Below are positions 45,857-54,837 of a stretch of DNA of 64,000 nucleotides, piece after piece. Position 1 is the stretch's first letter, and each line of letters starts with the position of its first letter. The translations under genes and the position numbers were made by a program. Source of the DNA: Methanobrevibacter gottschalkii DSM 11977 (lineage in GTDB: Archaea; Methanobacteriota; Methanobacteria; Methanobacteriales; Methanobacteriaceae); assembly GCF_003814835.1 (NCBI RefSeq), contig NZ_RKRG01000003.1, positions 62,001 through 126,000 on the forward strand. The letters are read 5' to 3'. The notes beneath the pieces are model-generated. The model was not told the DNA's origin. It saw only the letters and a list, made by a program, of their open reading frames with translations, and did not search any database.

Positions 45857-46149
45857 TCCTTATTTTCTTTTTCCTCTTTTACTTTAATAGTTTCTAATAC
45901 GTCCTTTCCAGTATCTGTTAATCTGTATAATCTTCCTTTACGAGCTTCTTCATTTATACATTCAACAATTTCTTTGCTTTTTAATTCACTTAGAACCTTT
46001 GAAATATGATTAGTTCTAATTCCACTATCTTTTGCGATGTTAGTGGGTATTTTTACATCATCACCAATGGATTTGAGTGTTTTTTCTCTATATTTAGAAA
46101 TTTGAACATATGAAGTTAATTTCAAAAGTTCGTCTTTTTCATTTCCCAT
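45853..46149 (-). CDS. Winged-helix transcriptional regulator
   Basis: 98 residues. SYVQISKYREKTLKSIG leads into a winged helix: TNIAKDSGIRTNHISKVLSELKSKEIVECINEEARKGRLYRLTDTGKDVLETI. No sensing domain. The charged tail KVKEEKENKD overlaps the neighbouring gene's end by four bases. Probably regulates itself and the nearby zinc-ribbon genes; that is inference. Confidence 0.8.
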   Translation of the reverse strand: MGNEKDELLKLTSYVQISKYREKTLKSIGDDVKIPTNIAKDSGIRTNHISKVLSELKSKEIVECINEEARKGRLYRLTDTGKDVLETIKVKEEKENKD

Positions 46150-46288
46150 ATTTTAGTATTTTATTTTCGTACTATAAAAAATTTTATAACATATTATACA
46201 CTAATTTAATTATTGTTCATATTTCAATTAATTTATTAATGTATAACTTTAAAAATTATATCAAATAATTTGTGTGTACTTGATTTAT

Positions 46289-46900
46289 ATGAAATGTAAG
46301 TATTGTGGTATTGAGAATAAGAAAAGTGCTAAATTTTGTACAAGTTGTGGTAAACCACTAAATGAAAGTCCCGAACCTACCGGAGGGAACTCTAAACTTA
46401 TCATAATTGCATTAATTGCTATTATAATAATTCTTGTTGGAACTATTGGATTTTTTGTATTGAACAATAATTTTAATAGTCATGATAGTGAGATTCCAAA
46501 TAATACAGTTTCTTCTCAGGAAAGTAACTCTGCAAATATTCAAGATTCCGATAATGGTGGGGATGTCAAAACTCAGGTGACATCATCTCAGACAACTAAC
46601 TCTAAATCATGGGAGCCGATTGGAAGTTATTCAGGTTCAGGTTCAGGTTCTAAAACAATTACGGTACCTGAAGGTAAAATAAAAGTGGAATTTTCTGCAT
46701 ATCCTATTAAAAATTATGCTACTAATTATTTAACAGTTTCCGGATCTAATGGTGAGTCTGGTGGAGTAGATTGGGGTTCTCATAGTGCTGTTAAGACTAA
46801 ATCTGATTCATTTATCTATACTTCCAGCTCTTCTGAGACATTTACTATTGATTATTATGAAACTGTAAGTTGGGAAGTTCATTTTTACAGGTATCAGTAA
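46289..46900 (+). CDS. Zinc-ribbon membrane protein with extracytoplasmic domain
   Basis: 203 residues. Cytoplasmic zinc ribbon CKYCGIENKKSAKFCTSCG (about 3-21), a transmembrane helix near 35-55 (LIIIALIAIIIILVGTIGFFVL), a Ser/Asn-rich linker, then a beta-rich outer domain with a GSGSGS stretch. GTG 46274 is open upstream, but ATG 46289 starts at the ribbon. This zinc_ribbon_2-TM layout is common in Methanobrevibacter and usually of unknown role. Confidence 0.75.
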   Translation: MKCKYCGIENKKSAKFCTSCGKPLNESPEPTGGNSKLIIIALIAIIIILVGTIGFFVLNNNFNSHDSEIPNNTVSSQESNSANIQDSDNGGDVKTQVTSSQTTNSKSWEPIGSYSGSGSGSKTITVPEGKIKVEFSAYPIKNYATNYLTVSGSNGESGGVDWGSHSAVKTKSDSFIYTSSSSETFTIDYYETVSWEVHFYRYQ

Positions 46901-46910
46901 TATTTTACAC

Positions 46911-46930
46911 CTCTTTTTTTTAAAAGGGGA
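46911..46930 (+). terminator. T-rich hairpin-like terminator
   Basis: CCTCTTTT, T-rich loop, AAAAGGGG: one mismatch in an 8-bp stem, directly after the zinc-ribbon membrane gene. Confidence 0.45.
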
Positions 46931-47049
46931 TGTGTCATAACCATAAAATTAAAATTTTGTCTAAATTTAAATATCCTTATTATTAAACATGAAATCATTG
47001 TGGCCCATCCTCAAAAATTATTTAATTGATAAAATTATAAATAAGTATT

Positions 47050-47760
47050 ATGTTTTTTGATCTGAATATTAAAGGGAGTACATTAGAAAATAATATCAAA
47101 TTAGCTAAAGAAGCTTCTTTTTATGGTTGGAATCATATTAATTTTTCATATAATGCAAACAACTTTTTAAATGCATTAAATTTTAAAGATGAGTTGAATA
47201 AGGCATTGGGAGATATCATTGACTTTGATTATACTTTAGAAATCAAATCGTCAAACATTAATGATATTCGGAAGTCTGTTAATAAATTTAGGAATAGGTC
47301 CTCATGTATCTCCGTTGTTGGCGGTGATTTAAAGGTCAATAGAGCCACATTAGAAAATATAAAAATAGATGTTTTATCAAGACCATATCTTAGAAGATAT
47401 GATTGTGGTTTAAATCATGTACTTGCAAAGGAAGCAGAAAAGAATAATGTAGCAGTCGAGTTATGTTTTAAGGATGTATTGAAAAGCTATTTGTCTTATA
47501 GATCAAAAATTCTTTCTAATTTTAAAGATATTTATACATTGTATAGAAAATTTGACTTTCCTTTGGTGCTGTCTTCAAGAGCGGAATCTGTATTTGATAT
47601 TAGAACTACTCATGATTTTATTACTTTTTTTAAACAAACCGGTTTAACAGATGCAGAAATTAATAAATCCTTTAAAACAGCAGATAATATTTTAAAATAC
47701 AATAAGAATAGGGAAAATTTAATTTTGAAGGGTGTTATGAGGGTTACAGATGAAACTTAA
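47050..47760 (+). CDS. rnp3: Ribonuclease P protein subunit Rpp30 (component 3)
   Basis: 236-residue PHP-like barrel subunit of archaeal RNase P, which trims the 5' end of pre-tRNA. Start MFFDLNIKGSTLENNIKLAKEASFYGW and KVNRATLENIKIDVLSRPYLRRYDCGLNHVLAKEA are characteristic. Overlaps rnp2 by eleven bases. Usually adjacent to the L15e/COG1325 genes, which lie at the start of this window instead. Confidence 0.92.
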   Translation: MFFDLNIKGSTLENNIKLAKEASFYGWNHINFSYNANNFLNALNFKDELNKALGDIIDFDYTLEIKSSNINDIRKSVNKFRNRSSCISVVGGDLKVNRATLENIKIDVLSRPYLRRYDCGLNHVLAKEAEKNNVAVELCFKDVLKSYLSYRSKILSNFKDIYTLYRKFDFPLVLSSRAESVFDIRTTHDFITFFKQTGLTDAEINKSFKTADNILKYNKNRENLILKGVMRVTDET

Positions 47761-48106
47761 GGTATTGCCACCTACACTTAGGAAAAATAATAGGTATCTT
47801 ACTGTAGATGTTAAGGTTACCTGTCAAATTACAAAAGATGATTTAGTTGCAATTGTCTGGGATGCATGTATCCGTTTTCAGGGGGAACTTAACACTGCTA
47901 ATTTTAATTTATGGGTTATGAAATTCTTTGAAATTGAAAAACGTGATGATTATTATAGGTATAGATCAATTATCAGATGTCAACGGGATTATGTTGATGA
48001 AGTAAGGTCTTCTTTTGCTTTGACCAATAGATATGGTAATAATATGATTTCAATTACTACTATTGGATTGTCGGGTACTATAAAATCATCTGGAAAATAC
48101 ATTTAG
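47750..48106 (+). CDS. rnp2: Ribonuclease P protein subunit Rnp2 (Pop5)
   Basis: 118 residues. Pop5 homologue that pairs with Rpp30 in archaeal RNase P. Typical: MKLKVLPPTLRKNNRYLTVDV at the start, NLWVMKFFEIEKRDDYYRYRSIIRCQRDYVDEVRSSFALT. Its start overlaps rnp3, so the two subunits are translated together. psmA follows after a promoter-containing gap of 212 bases. Confidence 0.9.
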   Translation: MKLKVLPPTLRKNNRYLTVDVKVTCQITKDDLVAIVWDACIRFQGELNTANFNLWVMKFFEIEKRDDYYRYRSIIRCQRDYVDEVRSSFALTNRYGNNMISITTIGLSGTIKSSGKYI

Positions 48107-48318
48107 TTACTTTTTGTTATTTTAAAATAGAAAACTATATAAATAATTTATTGATATAAATATCAAATGGATTTATGGAAAAAGAATAAAAATATTTTAA
48201 TTTTCTACAACTGGGAAGTTAAAATTAAAATTTACCTTTTCATGGAGATTTGGTTTTATTTTTTTATGTAGTTGAACTTAAAATTTATAAAATATTTATT
48301 AAAATGTGAGGTATAAAA

Positions 48319-49086
48319 ATGCAACCTTTACAAAATGCTGGATATGATAGAGCAATTACTGTATTTAGCCCAGATGGAAGACTTTTCCAAGTAGAATATG
48401 CAAGAGAAGCTGTTAAAAGAGGAACTACATCTATAGGTGTAAAAAGTTCTGAAGGTATTGTTTTAGCTGTTGATAAAAGAACTACTTCTAAATTAGTTGA
48501 AGCATCATCTATTGAAAAAATATTCAAAATTGATGATCACATTGGAGCAGCTACTTCAGGTCTTGTTGCTGATGCAAGAGCTTTAGTTGAAAGAGCAAGA
48601 GTTGAAGCACAAATAAATAAAATAACTTATAGTGAACCTATTCGCGTAACTAGCTTATCTAAAAAATTATGTGACATGTTACAATTATACACTCAAAATG
48701 GTGGAGTAAGACCATTTGGTTCTGCTTTAATCATTGGTGGAGTATATGATGGTGTATGTAAATTATTCGAAACTGACCCAAGCGGAGCATTAATTGAATA
48801 CAAAGCTACAGCTATTGGTTCAGGCAGATCTGCAGCTATGGAAATCTTTGAAGAAAAATACGAAGATGATTTAACATTAGATGAAGCTATTGAATTAGCA
48901 TTAACTGCTATTAATGAAGCTACTGATCATGATACTGTATCTAATAATGTAGAAATAGCCGTTATTAAAGTCGATGGCGAAAAATATGTAAAACTTTCTC
49001 AAGATGAAGTACAGAAATACATTGATGAAGTACTTGTTGAAGAAGAGGAAGAAGAGTCTGCTGATTCTCAAGAAGATGAAGAATAA
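48319..49086 (+). CDS. psmA: Proteasome alpha subunit
   Basis: 255 residues. Alpha subunit of the 20S proteasome, forming the outer rings and gate. [42 protein letters not shown] carries the family signature. The acidic C-terminal tail [15 protein letters not shown] is common in archaea. Start ATG 48319 after GAGGT. Followed by the SBDS and exosome genes, the usual archaeal order. Confidence 0.97.
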   Translation: MQPLQNAGYDRAITVFSPDGRLFQVEYAREAVKRGTTSIGVKSSEGIVLAVDKRTTSKLVEASSIEKIFKIDDHIGAATSGLVADARALVERARVEAQINKITYSEPIRVTSLSKKLCDMLQLYTQNGGVRPFGSALIIGGVYDGVCKLFETDPSGALIEYKATAIGSGRSAAMEIFEEKYEDDLTLDEAIELALTAINEATDHDTVSNNVEIAVIKVDGEKYVKLSQDEVQKYIDEVLVEEEEEESADSQEDEE

Positions 49087-49120
49087 TACTTTTCTTAATA
49101 ATTAGTTAGGGGATACTTTA

Positions 49121-49822
49121 ATGGTAAATATTGATGAAGCTATTATCGCTAAATATGAATACTGTGGTGAACATTTTGAGATATTGGTTGACCCTGATTT
49201 AGCAGCTGATTTTAGAAATCCTGATGGCCCAGATGTTGCCATTGAAGATCTTTTAGCTGTTGAAGAAATTTTTAAAGACTCCAAAAAAGGGGATAAAGCT
49301 TCTGATGAAGCTATGAATAAAATATTTGAAACTACTGATCCTATTGAAGTTTCTAAAATTATACTTGAAAAAGGGACTGTACAATTAACTGCTGACCAAA
49401 AAAGGAAAATGCAAGAAGACAAAAGAAAATTAGTTATTAATAAAATTGCTAAGGAAGCAGTTAATCCTCAAAATGGTTTACCTCATCCTGTCCAGAGAAT
49501 TGAAAATGCATGTGATGAGGCCCGAGTTAAATTTGATCCTTTCACTTCTGTTGACCAGCAAGTACAAACTGCTCTTAAAGCTATCAAACCACTTATTCCA
49601 ATTAGATTTGAAAGAGTTAAAGTTGCTGTTAGATTACCTGGAGCATCTGCTGGAAGTGCTTATTCCATTATTCATGGATTTGGTGAAATTATTAATGAAG
49701 AATGGCAACAAGATGGCTCATGGATTGGTATTATTGAAATGCCGGGTGGTCTTCAAGATAAGTTTTCTGCAAAAATGGCCGAAATTTCAGGTGGAAATGC
49801 AGAAACTAAAACTATTAAATAA
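49121..49822 (+). CDS. Ribosome maturation protein SDO1/SBDS homologue
   Basis: 233 residues. Removes the anti-association factor aIF6 from new 60S-type subunits. N-terminal [23 protein letters not shown], the Lys-rich middle [43 protein letters not shown], and the ferredoxin-like C-terminal domain. 20 bases separate it from rrp4. Confidence 0.94.
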   Translation: MVNIDEAIIAKYEYCGEHFEILVDPDLAADFRNPDGPDVAIEDLLAVEEIFKDSKKGDKASDEAMNKIFETTDPIEVSKIILEKGTVQLTADQKRKMQEDKRKLVINKIAKEAVNPQNGLPHPVQRIENACDEARVKFDPFTSVDQQVQTALKAIKPLIPIRFERVKVAVRLPGASAGSAYSIIHGFGEIINEEWQQDGSWIGIIEMPGGLQDKFSAKMAEISGGNAETKTIK

Positions 49823-49842
49823 TTTATGTTTATGGGATTATT

Positions 49843-50763
49843 ATGATATATGTGGAAAATAAAGATTTAGTTATTCCTGGTCAGATATTAGCTGACGATG
49901 AATACTATTCTGGAAGAGGTACCTTTAAAGAGAATGGTAAGGTTTGTTCTTCTTTAATGGGACTTGTTTCTTTGAGGAATAAAAAACTTAGAGTTATTCC
50001 TCTTAAAAGTAAATATGTTCCTAAAAAAGGAGATGTTGTAATAGGTAAGATTAGTGATGTTAGATTCTCAATGTGGAATGTAGACATTAATTCACCTTAT
50101 TCTGGAATTTTACCTGCTTTTGAAGTGTTCGGTCGTGAAAAAAAAGAACTCAATAAAGTCTATGATATTGGGGATGTTCTATTTTTAAGAGTTGTCGATG
50201 TTGATGAAATCAAAAAGGCAAAACTCGGTTTGAAAGGAAGAGGAATGGGTAAATTTAAAGGAGGAATCATCGTAGATATTGCTCCAACTAAAGTTCCTAG
50301 ATTGATTGGTAAAAAAGGTTCTATGATCAACATGATTAAGGATAAAACTAATTGTAAAATTGTCGTTGGTCAAAATGGTCTTGTCTGGGTAAAAGGTGAC
50401 AAGGACATGGAACAGCTTACCAAAAATATAATTCATTTAATTGAAGCTGAAGCTCATACTTCTGGTTTGACCAATAAGATTAAAAACAAATTATATTTAG
50501 CTATTGATGGGGAACTGCCTCCTGAAGAAGCTGAAGAAGAGCAAGATTTTGTTTTGGAAAAACCTAAACTTCAAGATTTTAAAGAAGAATTAGAACAAGA
50601 AGAACGCGCAAAACATGAAGCAAAAGAAATAAAAGAAAAAGGAGATAAGCCTAATATTGCTGAAGTTATCGAGGAGTTAAAAAGAAAAAATAAAAGTAAA
50701 AAAGATAATGGATTATCTTATGGAGATAACTCAAATAATTCTTTTATATTGAATAATAAATAA
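49843..50763 (+). CDS. rrp4: Exosome complex RNA-binding protein Rrp4
   Basis: 306 residues. Cap subunit of the archaeal exosome. N-terminal domain, then S1 ([35 protein letters not shown]), then KH ([32 protein letters not shown]). The long charged C-terminal tail (about 240-306, rich in E and K) is an archaeal extra. Its gene precedes the catalytic ring genes. Confidence 0.95.
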   Translation: MIYVENKDLVIPGQILADDEYYSGRGTFKENGKVCSSLMGLVSLRNKKLRVIPLKSKYVPKKGDVVIGKISDVRFSMWNVDINSPYSGILPAFEVFGREKKELNKVYDIGDVLFLRVVDVDEIKKAKLGLKGRGMGKFKGGIIVDIAPTKVPRLIGKKGSMINMIKDKTNCKIVVGQNGLVWVKGDKDMEQLTKNIIHLIEAEAHTSGLTNKIKNKLYLAIDGELPPEEAEEEQDFVLEKPKLQDFKEELEQEERAKHEAKEIKEKGDKPNIAEVIEELKRKNKSKKDNGLSYGDNSNNSFILNNK

Positions 50764-50787
50764 TTCTTCGCAGATTAAGAGGTTGAT

Positions 50788-51486
50788 ATGATGTCAGAGT
50801 TTATTAGAAAGGATGGTAGGAAATATGATGAATTACGTCCTATTAAAATTGAAGCAGGTGTACTTGAACGTGCAGATGGTTCAGCTTACTTGGAATTTGG
50901 TGGAAATAAAATTTTAGTAGCTGTTTATGGTCCTAGAGAATCTTATATTAGAAGATTGCTTAAACCAAATACTGGAGTAATTAGATGCAGGTATAATATG
51001 GCTCCATTCTCAGTAGATGACAGAAAAAGGCCAGGACCAGATAGAAGATCATCTGAAATTTCTAAAATTACAGCGGATGCATTAAGGCCAGCTTTAATGT
51101 TGGAAAATTATCCTCGTTCAATGATTGATGTTTATATAGAAGTAATAGAAGCTGAAGGTGGAACTCGTTGTGCTGGAATTACAGCTGCTTCTGTTGCACT
51201 TGTTGATGCAGGAATTCCTATGAAGGATATTGTTGTAGGTTGTGCTGCAGGTAAAGTTGATGATGAAGTTGTACTTGATTTATCTGAATATGAGGATAAA
51301 GAAGGTCAAGCGGATATCCCAATTGCTATAATGCCAAGAACTGGGGAAATTACTTTATTACAAAGTGATGGTGACTTAACTGAAGAAGAATTCCAAAAGG
51401 CTATAGATTTAGCTATGGAAGGGTGTCTTAAAGTTAGTGAACTTCAAAAAGAAGCTTTAATGAAAAAGTATTCTACAGAACAGTGA
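50788..51486 (+). CDS. rrp41: Exosome complex exonuclease Rrp41
   Basis: 232-residue RNase PH-like subunit that carries the phosphorolytic active site of the archaeal exosome. [86 protein letters not shown] with catalytic Asp, typical of Rrp41. Partner Rrp42 starts nine bases downstream. Confidence 0.96.
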   Translation: MMSEFIRKDGRKYDELRPIKIEAGVLERADGSAYLEFGGNKILVAVYGPRESYIRRLLKPNTGVIRCRYNMAPFSVDDRKRPGPDRRSSEISKITADALRPALMLENYPRSMIDVYIEVIEAEGGTRCAGITAASVALVDAGIPMKDIVVGCAAGKVDDEVVLDLSEYEDKEGQADIPIAIMPRTGEITLLQSDGDLTEEEFQKAIDLAMEGCLKVSELQKEALMKKYSTEQ

Positions 51487-51495
51487 GGGGATAAT

Positions 51496-52281
51496 ATGGA
51501 TATAGTACCAGAAATTACAAGACAAAGTATTGCTGACCTTATCAAAAATGATAAAAGGGAAGATGGTAGGGATTTAACTGAATATAGGGATATTACTATT
51601 GAAACTGATGTTATCTCTAAAGCTGAAGGTTCTGCTCGTGTAAAACTTGGTGGAACTCAAGTCATTGTTGGTATTAAACCACAGCTTGGAACTCCATTCC
51701 CTGATACTCCGGATTTGGGAGTTTTAATGACTAATTGTGAAATGTTACCAATGGCTGATCCTTGTTTTGAACCGGGACCTCCTAGTGAAGATTCTATTGA
51801 ACTTGCACGTGTGGTTGATAGGGGTATTCGTGAAAGTCAGTTAATTGATTTGGATAAGTTATGTGTTGAAGAAGGAAAGCATGTATGGATGTTGTTTGTA
51901 GATTTACATATTATTGATAACTGCGGAAATCTTTTTGATGCATGTGAATTAGCAGTCATGGCTGCTTTAAAATCTACTAAATTGCCTGTTGCAAATATTG
52001 TTGATGATGAGGTAGTTATTAGTGATGATGAAACTTTTGATTTACCAATTAATAATGAATTAGCATTATGCACTTTTGTTAAAATTGCTGATAAAATGGT
52101 AATTGATCCAACATTAGATGAACAAAGAGTTGCATGTGCTCGTTTGAATGTTGGTGTTACTAAAGATGGTCACATCTGTTCAATGCAGAAAGGTGGCGAA
52201 GAACCTTTAACTAAGGATGAAATTTTCTATTGTGTAAATACTGCAATGGGAAAAGTTAATGAATTAATTGAAAATCTTTAA
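51496..52281 (+). CDS. rrp42: Exosome complex protein Rrp42
   Basis: 261-residue non-catalytic RNase PH-like subunit that forms the hexameric ring with Rrp41. RQSIADLIKNDKREDGRDLTEYRDITIETDVISKAEGSARVKLGGTQVIVGIKP, LARVVDRGIRESQLIDLDKLCVEEGKHVWMLFVDLHIID are typical. Overlaps the 3' end of convergent mobA by four bases. L37Ae, which often follows rrp42, is absent here. Confidence 0.95.
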   Translation: MDIVPEITRQSIADLIKNDKREDGRDLTEYRDITIETDVISKAEGSARVKLGGTQVIVGIKPQLGTPFPDTPDLGVLMTNCEMLPMADPCFEPGPPSEDSIELARVVDRGIRESQLIDLDKLCVEEGKHVWMLFVDLHIIDNCGNLFDACELAVMAALKSTKLPVANIVDDEVVISDDETFDLPINNELALCTFVKIADKMVIDPTLDEQRVACARLNVGVTKDGHICSMQKGGEEPLTKDEIFYCVNTAMGKVNELIENL

Positions 52282-52907
52282 ATGTCTTCTGGACGATTAA
52301 GATTTCTAAATTCTTTTTTTTCTATTTTTTTATTATCAATTAAAATAAACTTTGTTGTTATCTTTTCTATTAATCCTTTAATATGTAATACATCTTCATT
52401 AACTAGTTTTTCAATTTCGGTAATGGTATCTTTTTTATAGATTGAATGAAGAGGCTCTGATGTTTTCAATTTATTATTTTCATCATGATAAGGAACAATA
52501 GCTTGATAATCACTATCTATCTGTGAAAAAATAGTTTGAATATAATCTTCTGAAACATATGGGCTGTCGCATGGTAAAATTAAAGCGTAATCACTTTTTA
52601 TTTCACCAAGCCCAGTCATAATTCCGGACAGTGGTCCTTTACTTTTAATTTTATCTTTTAGGAATGTGATGGAATAGGTGTATTCTTCAGGATTGATAAA
52701 TTTAGCATATTTATCAACTCTTACTTGGTCATTTAAAACAATTATTACTTCATCGATATGCTTGTTTAAAGTAGAAAGTATGTGTTTTATCATAGGTTTA
52801 TTTTGAATAATCATCGAACCTTTGTCTTGACCCATTCTTCTACTTTGCCCACCACATAAAATGATGCAAGATTTAATATTTTCATCATTTTTAATTGTAT
52901 TACTCAT
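52278..52907 (-). CDS. mobA: Molybdenum cofactor guanylyltransferase
   Basis: 209 residues. Adds GMP to molybdopterin; needed for molybdo- or tungsto-enzymes such as formylmethanofuran and formate dehydrogenases. SCIILCGGQSRRMGQDKGSMIIQNKPMIKHI at the N-terminus and YALILPCDSPYVSEDYI are characteristic. ATG 52907 is chosen over the upstream ATG 52922 because GGAGAGG precedes it at good spacing. Last gene of a minus-strand operon. Confidence 0.92.
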   Translation of the reverse strand: MSNTIKNDENIKSCIILCGGQSRRMGQDKGSMIIQNKPMIKHILSTLNKHIDEVIIVLNDQVRVDKYAKFINPEEYTYSITFLKDKIKSKGPLSGIMTGLGEIKSDYALILPCDSPYVSEDYIQTIFSQIDSDYQAIVPYHDENNKLKTSEPLHSIYKKDTITEIEKLVNEDVLHIKGLIEKITTKFILIDNKKIEKKEFRNLNRPEDI

Positions 52908-52925
52908 ATTAAACCTCTCCATTAT

Positions 52926-53687
52926 TTATTCTGTAACATATACACTTGCATCTTCGTCAAATGGGTTAGTACGTATCATTAATGCAATCATGTATGGGTG
53001 ATGTTTGTTAAGATATTTTAAATAATAAACCCATTCATGTACTAGAATATTGTATACTCTGTTCATATCTCCATTTAAATGTCCAAAGTCAATATCATTT
53101 ACTAAAGCTAAATCTTTTCTGTGCTCTAATTCTTCATCTAAGTGAAGAATAGCATTAATCAAACTAGTAAATTCTTCTTTTTCAAGTAGATTTGGGTTAT
53201 TTATTAAATTAAGGATAAATTCTCTTTTGTTAACAAGCAATTCTCTTAAATCCTCTAAAAACTTCTCTCTATTTTCTGGTGCAATATTTGCTGTGAATTC
53301 AATTGGGGAATTTTTAAGTTCTTCAAGTTTATCTTCATAATCTTCGTCATCCCAATTTTTAATTGATTTTAAACTGGCAGTACTTGCTTTATGTCTGTTA
53401 GCAGTACTTAATTGAGTTATTAAATCATTACCTAATTCAGAGAAGAAAGTACTCATGAGCATGTCTAATTTTTCAAGCATTGCTTCTTTTTCTTTTCTTT
53501 CGATAATTCCTTCAAGTAAGAATGCTACAACGAGAATATCTACAGGAATAAAACCTAAGTGTGTCCAAACATATGAAATAATATGTTCTCCGTCTCCTAG
53601 TACGAGGTAATTTGATCCATAAATAATGATTATTAAAACAACCATTAAAAGTGAAAATTTAATTTTCCATTTCTCATGTTCATCCAT
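52926..53687 (-). CDS. Membrane protein of unknown function, two TM helices
   Basis: 253 residues from ATG 53687 (GGGAG lies eight bases upstream; the ATG at 53702 overlaps that site). Helices KFSLLMVVLIIIIYGSNYLVLG and VDILVVAFLLEGIIE are near the N-terminus, then a cytoplasmic, highly charged alpha-helical region with Glu/Lys and Leu. No family recognised. Lies between mobA and cbiT in the operon. Confidence 0.7.
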   Translation of the reverse strand: MDEHEKWKIKFSLLMVVLIIIIYGSNYLVLGDGEHIISYVWTHLGFIPVDILVVAFLLEGIIERKEKEAMLEKLDMLMSTFFSELGNDLITQLSTANRHKASTASLKSIKNWDDEDYEDKLEELKNSPIEFTANIAPENREKFLEDLRELLVNKREFILNLINNPNLLEKEEFTSLINAILHLDEELEHRKDLALVNDIDFGHLNGDMNRVYNILVHEWVYYLKYLNKHHPYMIALMIRTNPFDEDASVYVTE

Positions 53688-53716
53688 TTTATAATCTCCC
53701 ATATTTTTAATAATTT

Positions 53717-54280
53717 TTATCTTTTTTTAGCAGTAATAATTGCTATTGGGTTTTCACTAATCATTAAAACACCACGATCAAGAACTCTTCCATTAGAAAC
53801 ATTAACTTCCATTATTTTTGGATTATATCCTAAATCTTTGAGTTTATTAATTGCTTCAACCTTTGTATCAACTAAAATAGCTGTAATAATTATTCTACCT
53901 TTTGAATTTAAGTTTTCATTAATGATATCTAAGATATTTTCAAGTTGTCTGCCGCTGCCTCCCACAATGGCAATATCAATATCTTTAATATTTTTTAATG
54001 CTTTTGAGCCATTATCATTAATTAAAGTGACATTATCTCCAAGACCAAATTTTTTAAGGTTTTTTGAAGTCACATCAATTGCTTCTGGGTCTGTATCAAT
54101 TGATATTACTTCACCGGCTCTTTGGGAAAATTCACAAGTAATTCCTCCAGTTCCGCATCCGCAATCGACGACTTTGTCTTTAGATGTTACTTCTGATTTA
54201 TATAAAATTATAGCCCTAATAGCTTCTTTTGTAGGTCCCGGCACATCACAGGATTTAATAAAATCCTTATCATCTAACAT
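53717..54280 (-). CDS. cbiT: Cobalt-precorrin-6B C15-methyltransferase (decarboxylating), CbiT
   Basis: 187-residue SAM-dependent enzyme of anaerobic cobalamin/corrinoid synthesis. VVDCGCGTGGITCEFSQRAGEVISIDTDPEAIDVT is the SAM-binding region; IAIVGGSGRQLENIL and IITAILVDTKVEAINKL follow. The start abuts the ubiX stop with AAAGGTGGG upstream. Corrinoids are essential for methanogenesis via the Mtr complex. Confidence 0.93.
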   Translation of the reverse strand: MLDDKDFIKSCDVPGPTKEAIRAIILYKSEVTSKDKVVDCGCGTGGITCEFSQRAGEVISIDTDPEAIDVTSKNLKKFGLGDNVTLINDNGSKALKNIKDIDIAIVGGSGRQLENILDIINENLNSKGRIIITAILVDTKVEAINKLKDLGYNPKIMEVNVSNGRVLDRGVLMISENPIAIITAKKR

Positions 54281-54829
54281 TTATTCCCACCTTTTAAATA
54301 AATTATTTTCAATTTTTAACGAGTCTAAAATTTTTCCAACAACAAAATTGATCTGATCATCAATCGTTTTAGGATTTGAGTAAAATCCGGGCATTGCTGG
54401 TAAAATTGTTGCTCCTTCTTGTGATAATGTTAGCATATTTTGTAAGTGAATGCTTCTAAGTGGAGTTTCACGAGGGACAATAATAGTTGGTCTTTTTTCT
54501 TTTAAACTGACATCTGCCACTCTAGTTATTGTATTTGCCCCATATCCATTAGCTATTGATGATAAAGTTTTCATTGTGCATGGTACTATGACTAGGCCAT
54601 CTGTTTTAAATGATCCGCTATTTATAGATGCAGTTAAATCATGAAAATCAAAATATGTGTTTGATAATTTTATTACGTCCTCAAATGTATAATCTGTTTC
54701 TGATTCAATAACAACTTTAGCTAAATCACTTATCACTAATGCACTTTCAATATTTAATTCTTTTAGAGCTTCAAGGAGTTTTATTCCATATATTACTCCA
54801 CTTGCTCCAGTAATTCCGACAACTATCAT
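54281..54829 (-). CDS. ubiX: Flavin prenyltransferase UbiX
   Basis: 182-residue enzyme that makes prenylated FMN, the cofactor of UbiD-family decarboxylases. VVGITGASGVIYGIKLLEAL at the N-terminus, GLVIVPCTMKTLSSIANGYG, and RETPLRSIHLQNMLTLSQEGATILPAMPGFY are diagnostic. Operon with cbiT and the HD gene. No ubiD in the window. Confidence 0.95.
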   Translation of the reverse strand: MIVVGITGASGVIYGIKLLEALKELNIESALVISDLAKVVIESETDYTFEDVIKLSNTYFDFHDLTASINSGSFKTDGLVIVPCTMKTLSSIANGYGANTITRVADVSLKEKRPTIIVPRETPLRSIHLQNMLTLSQEGATILPAMPGFYSNPKTIDDQINFVVGKILDSLKIENNLFKRWE

Positions 54830-54837
54830 ATTTTTCC

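Noticed and set aside
53676-54356. 226-codon plus-strand frame across cbiT
   Set aside because: Antisense to cbiT, which has clear SAM-binding motifs.
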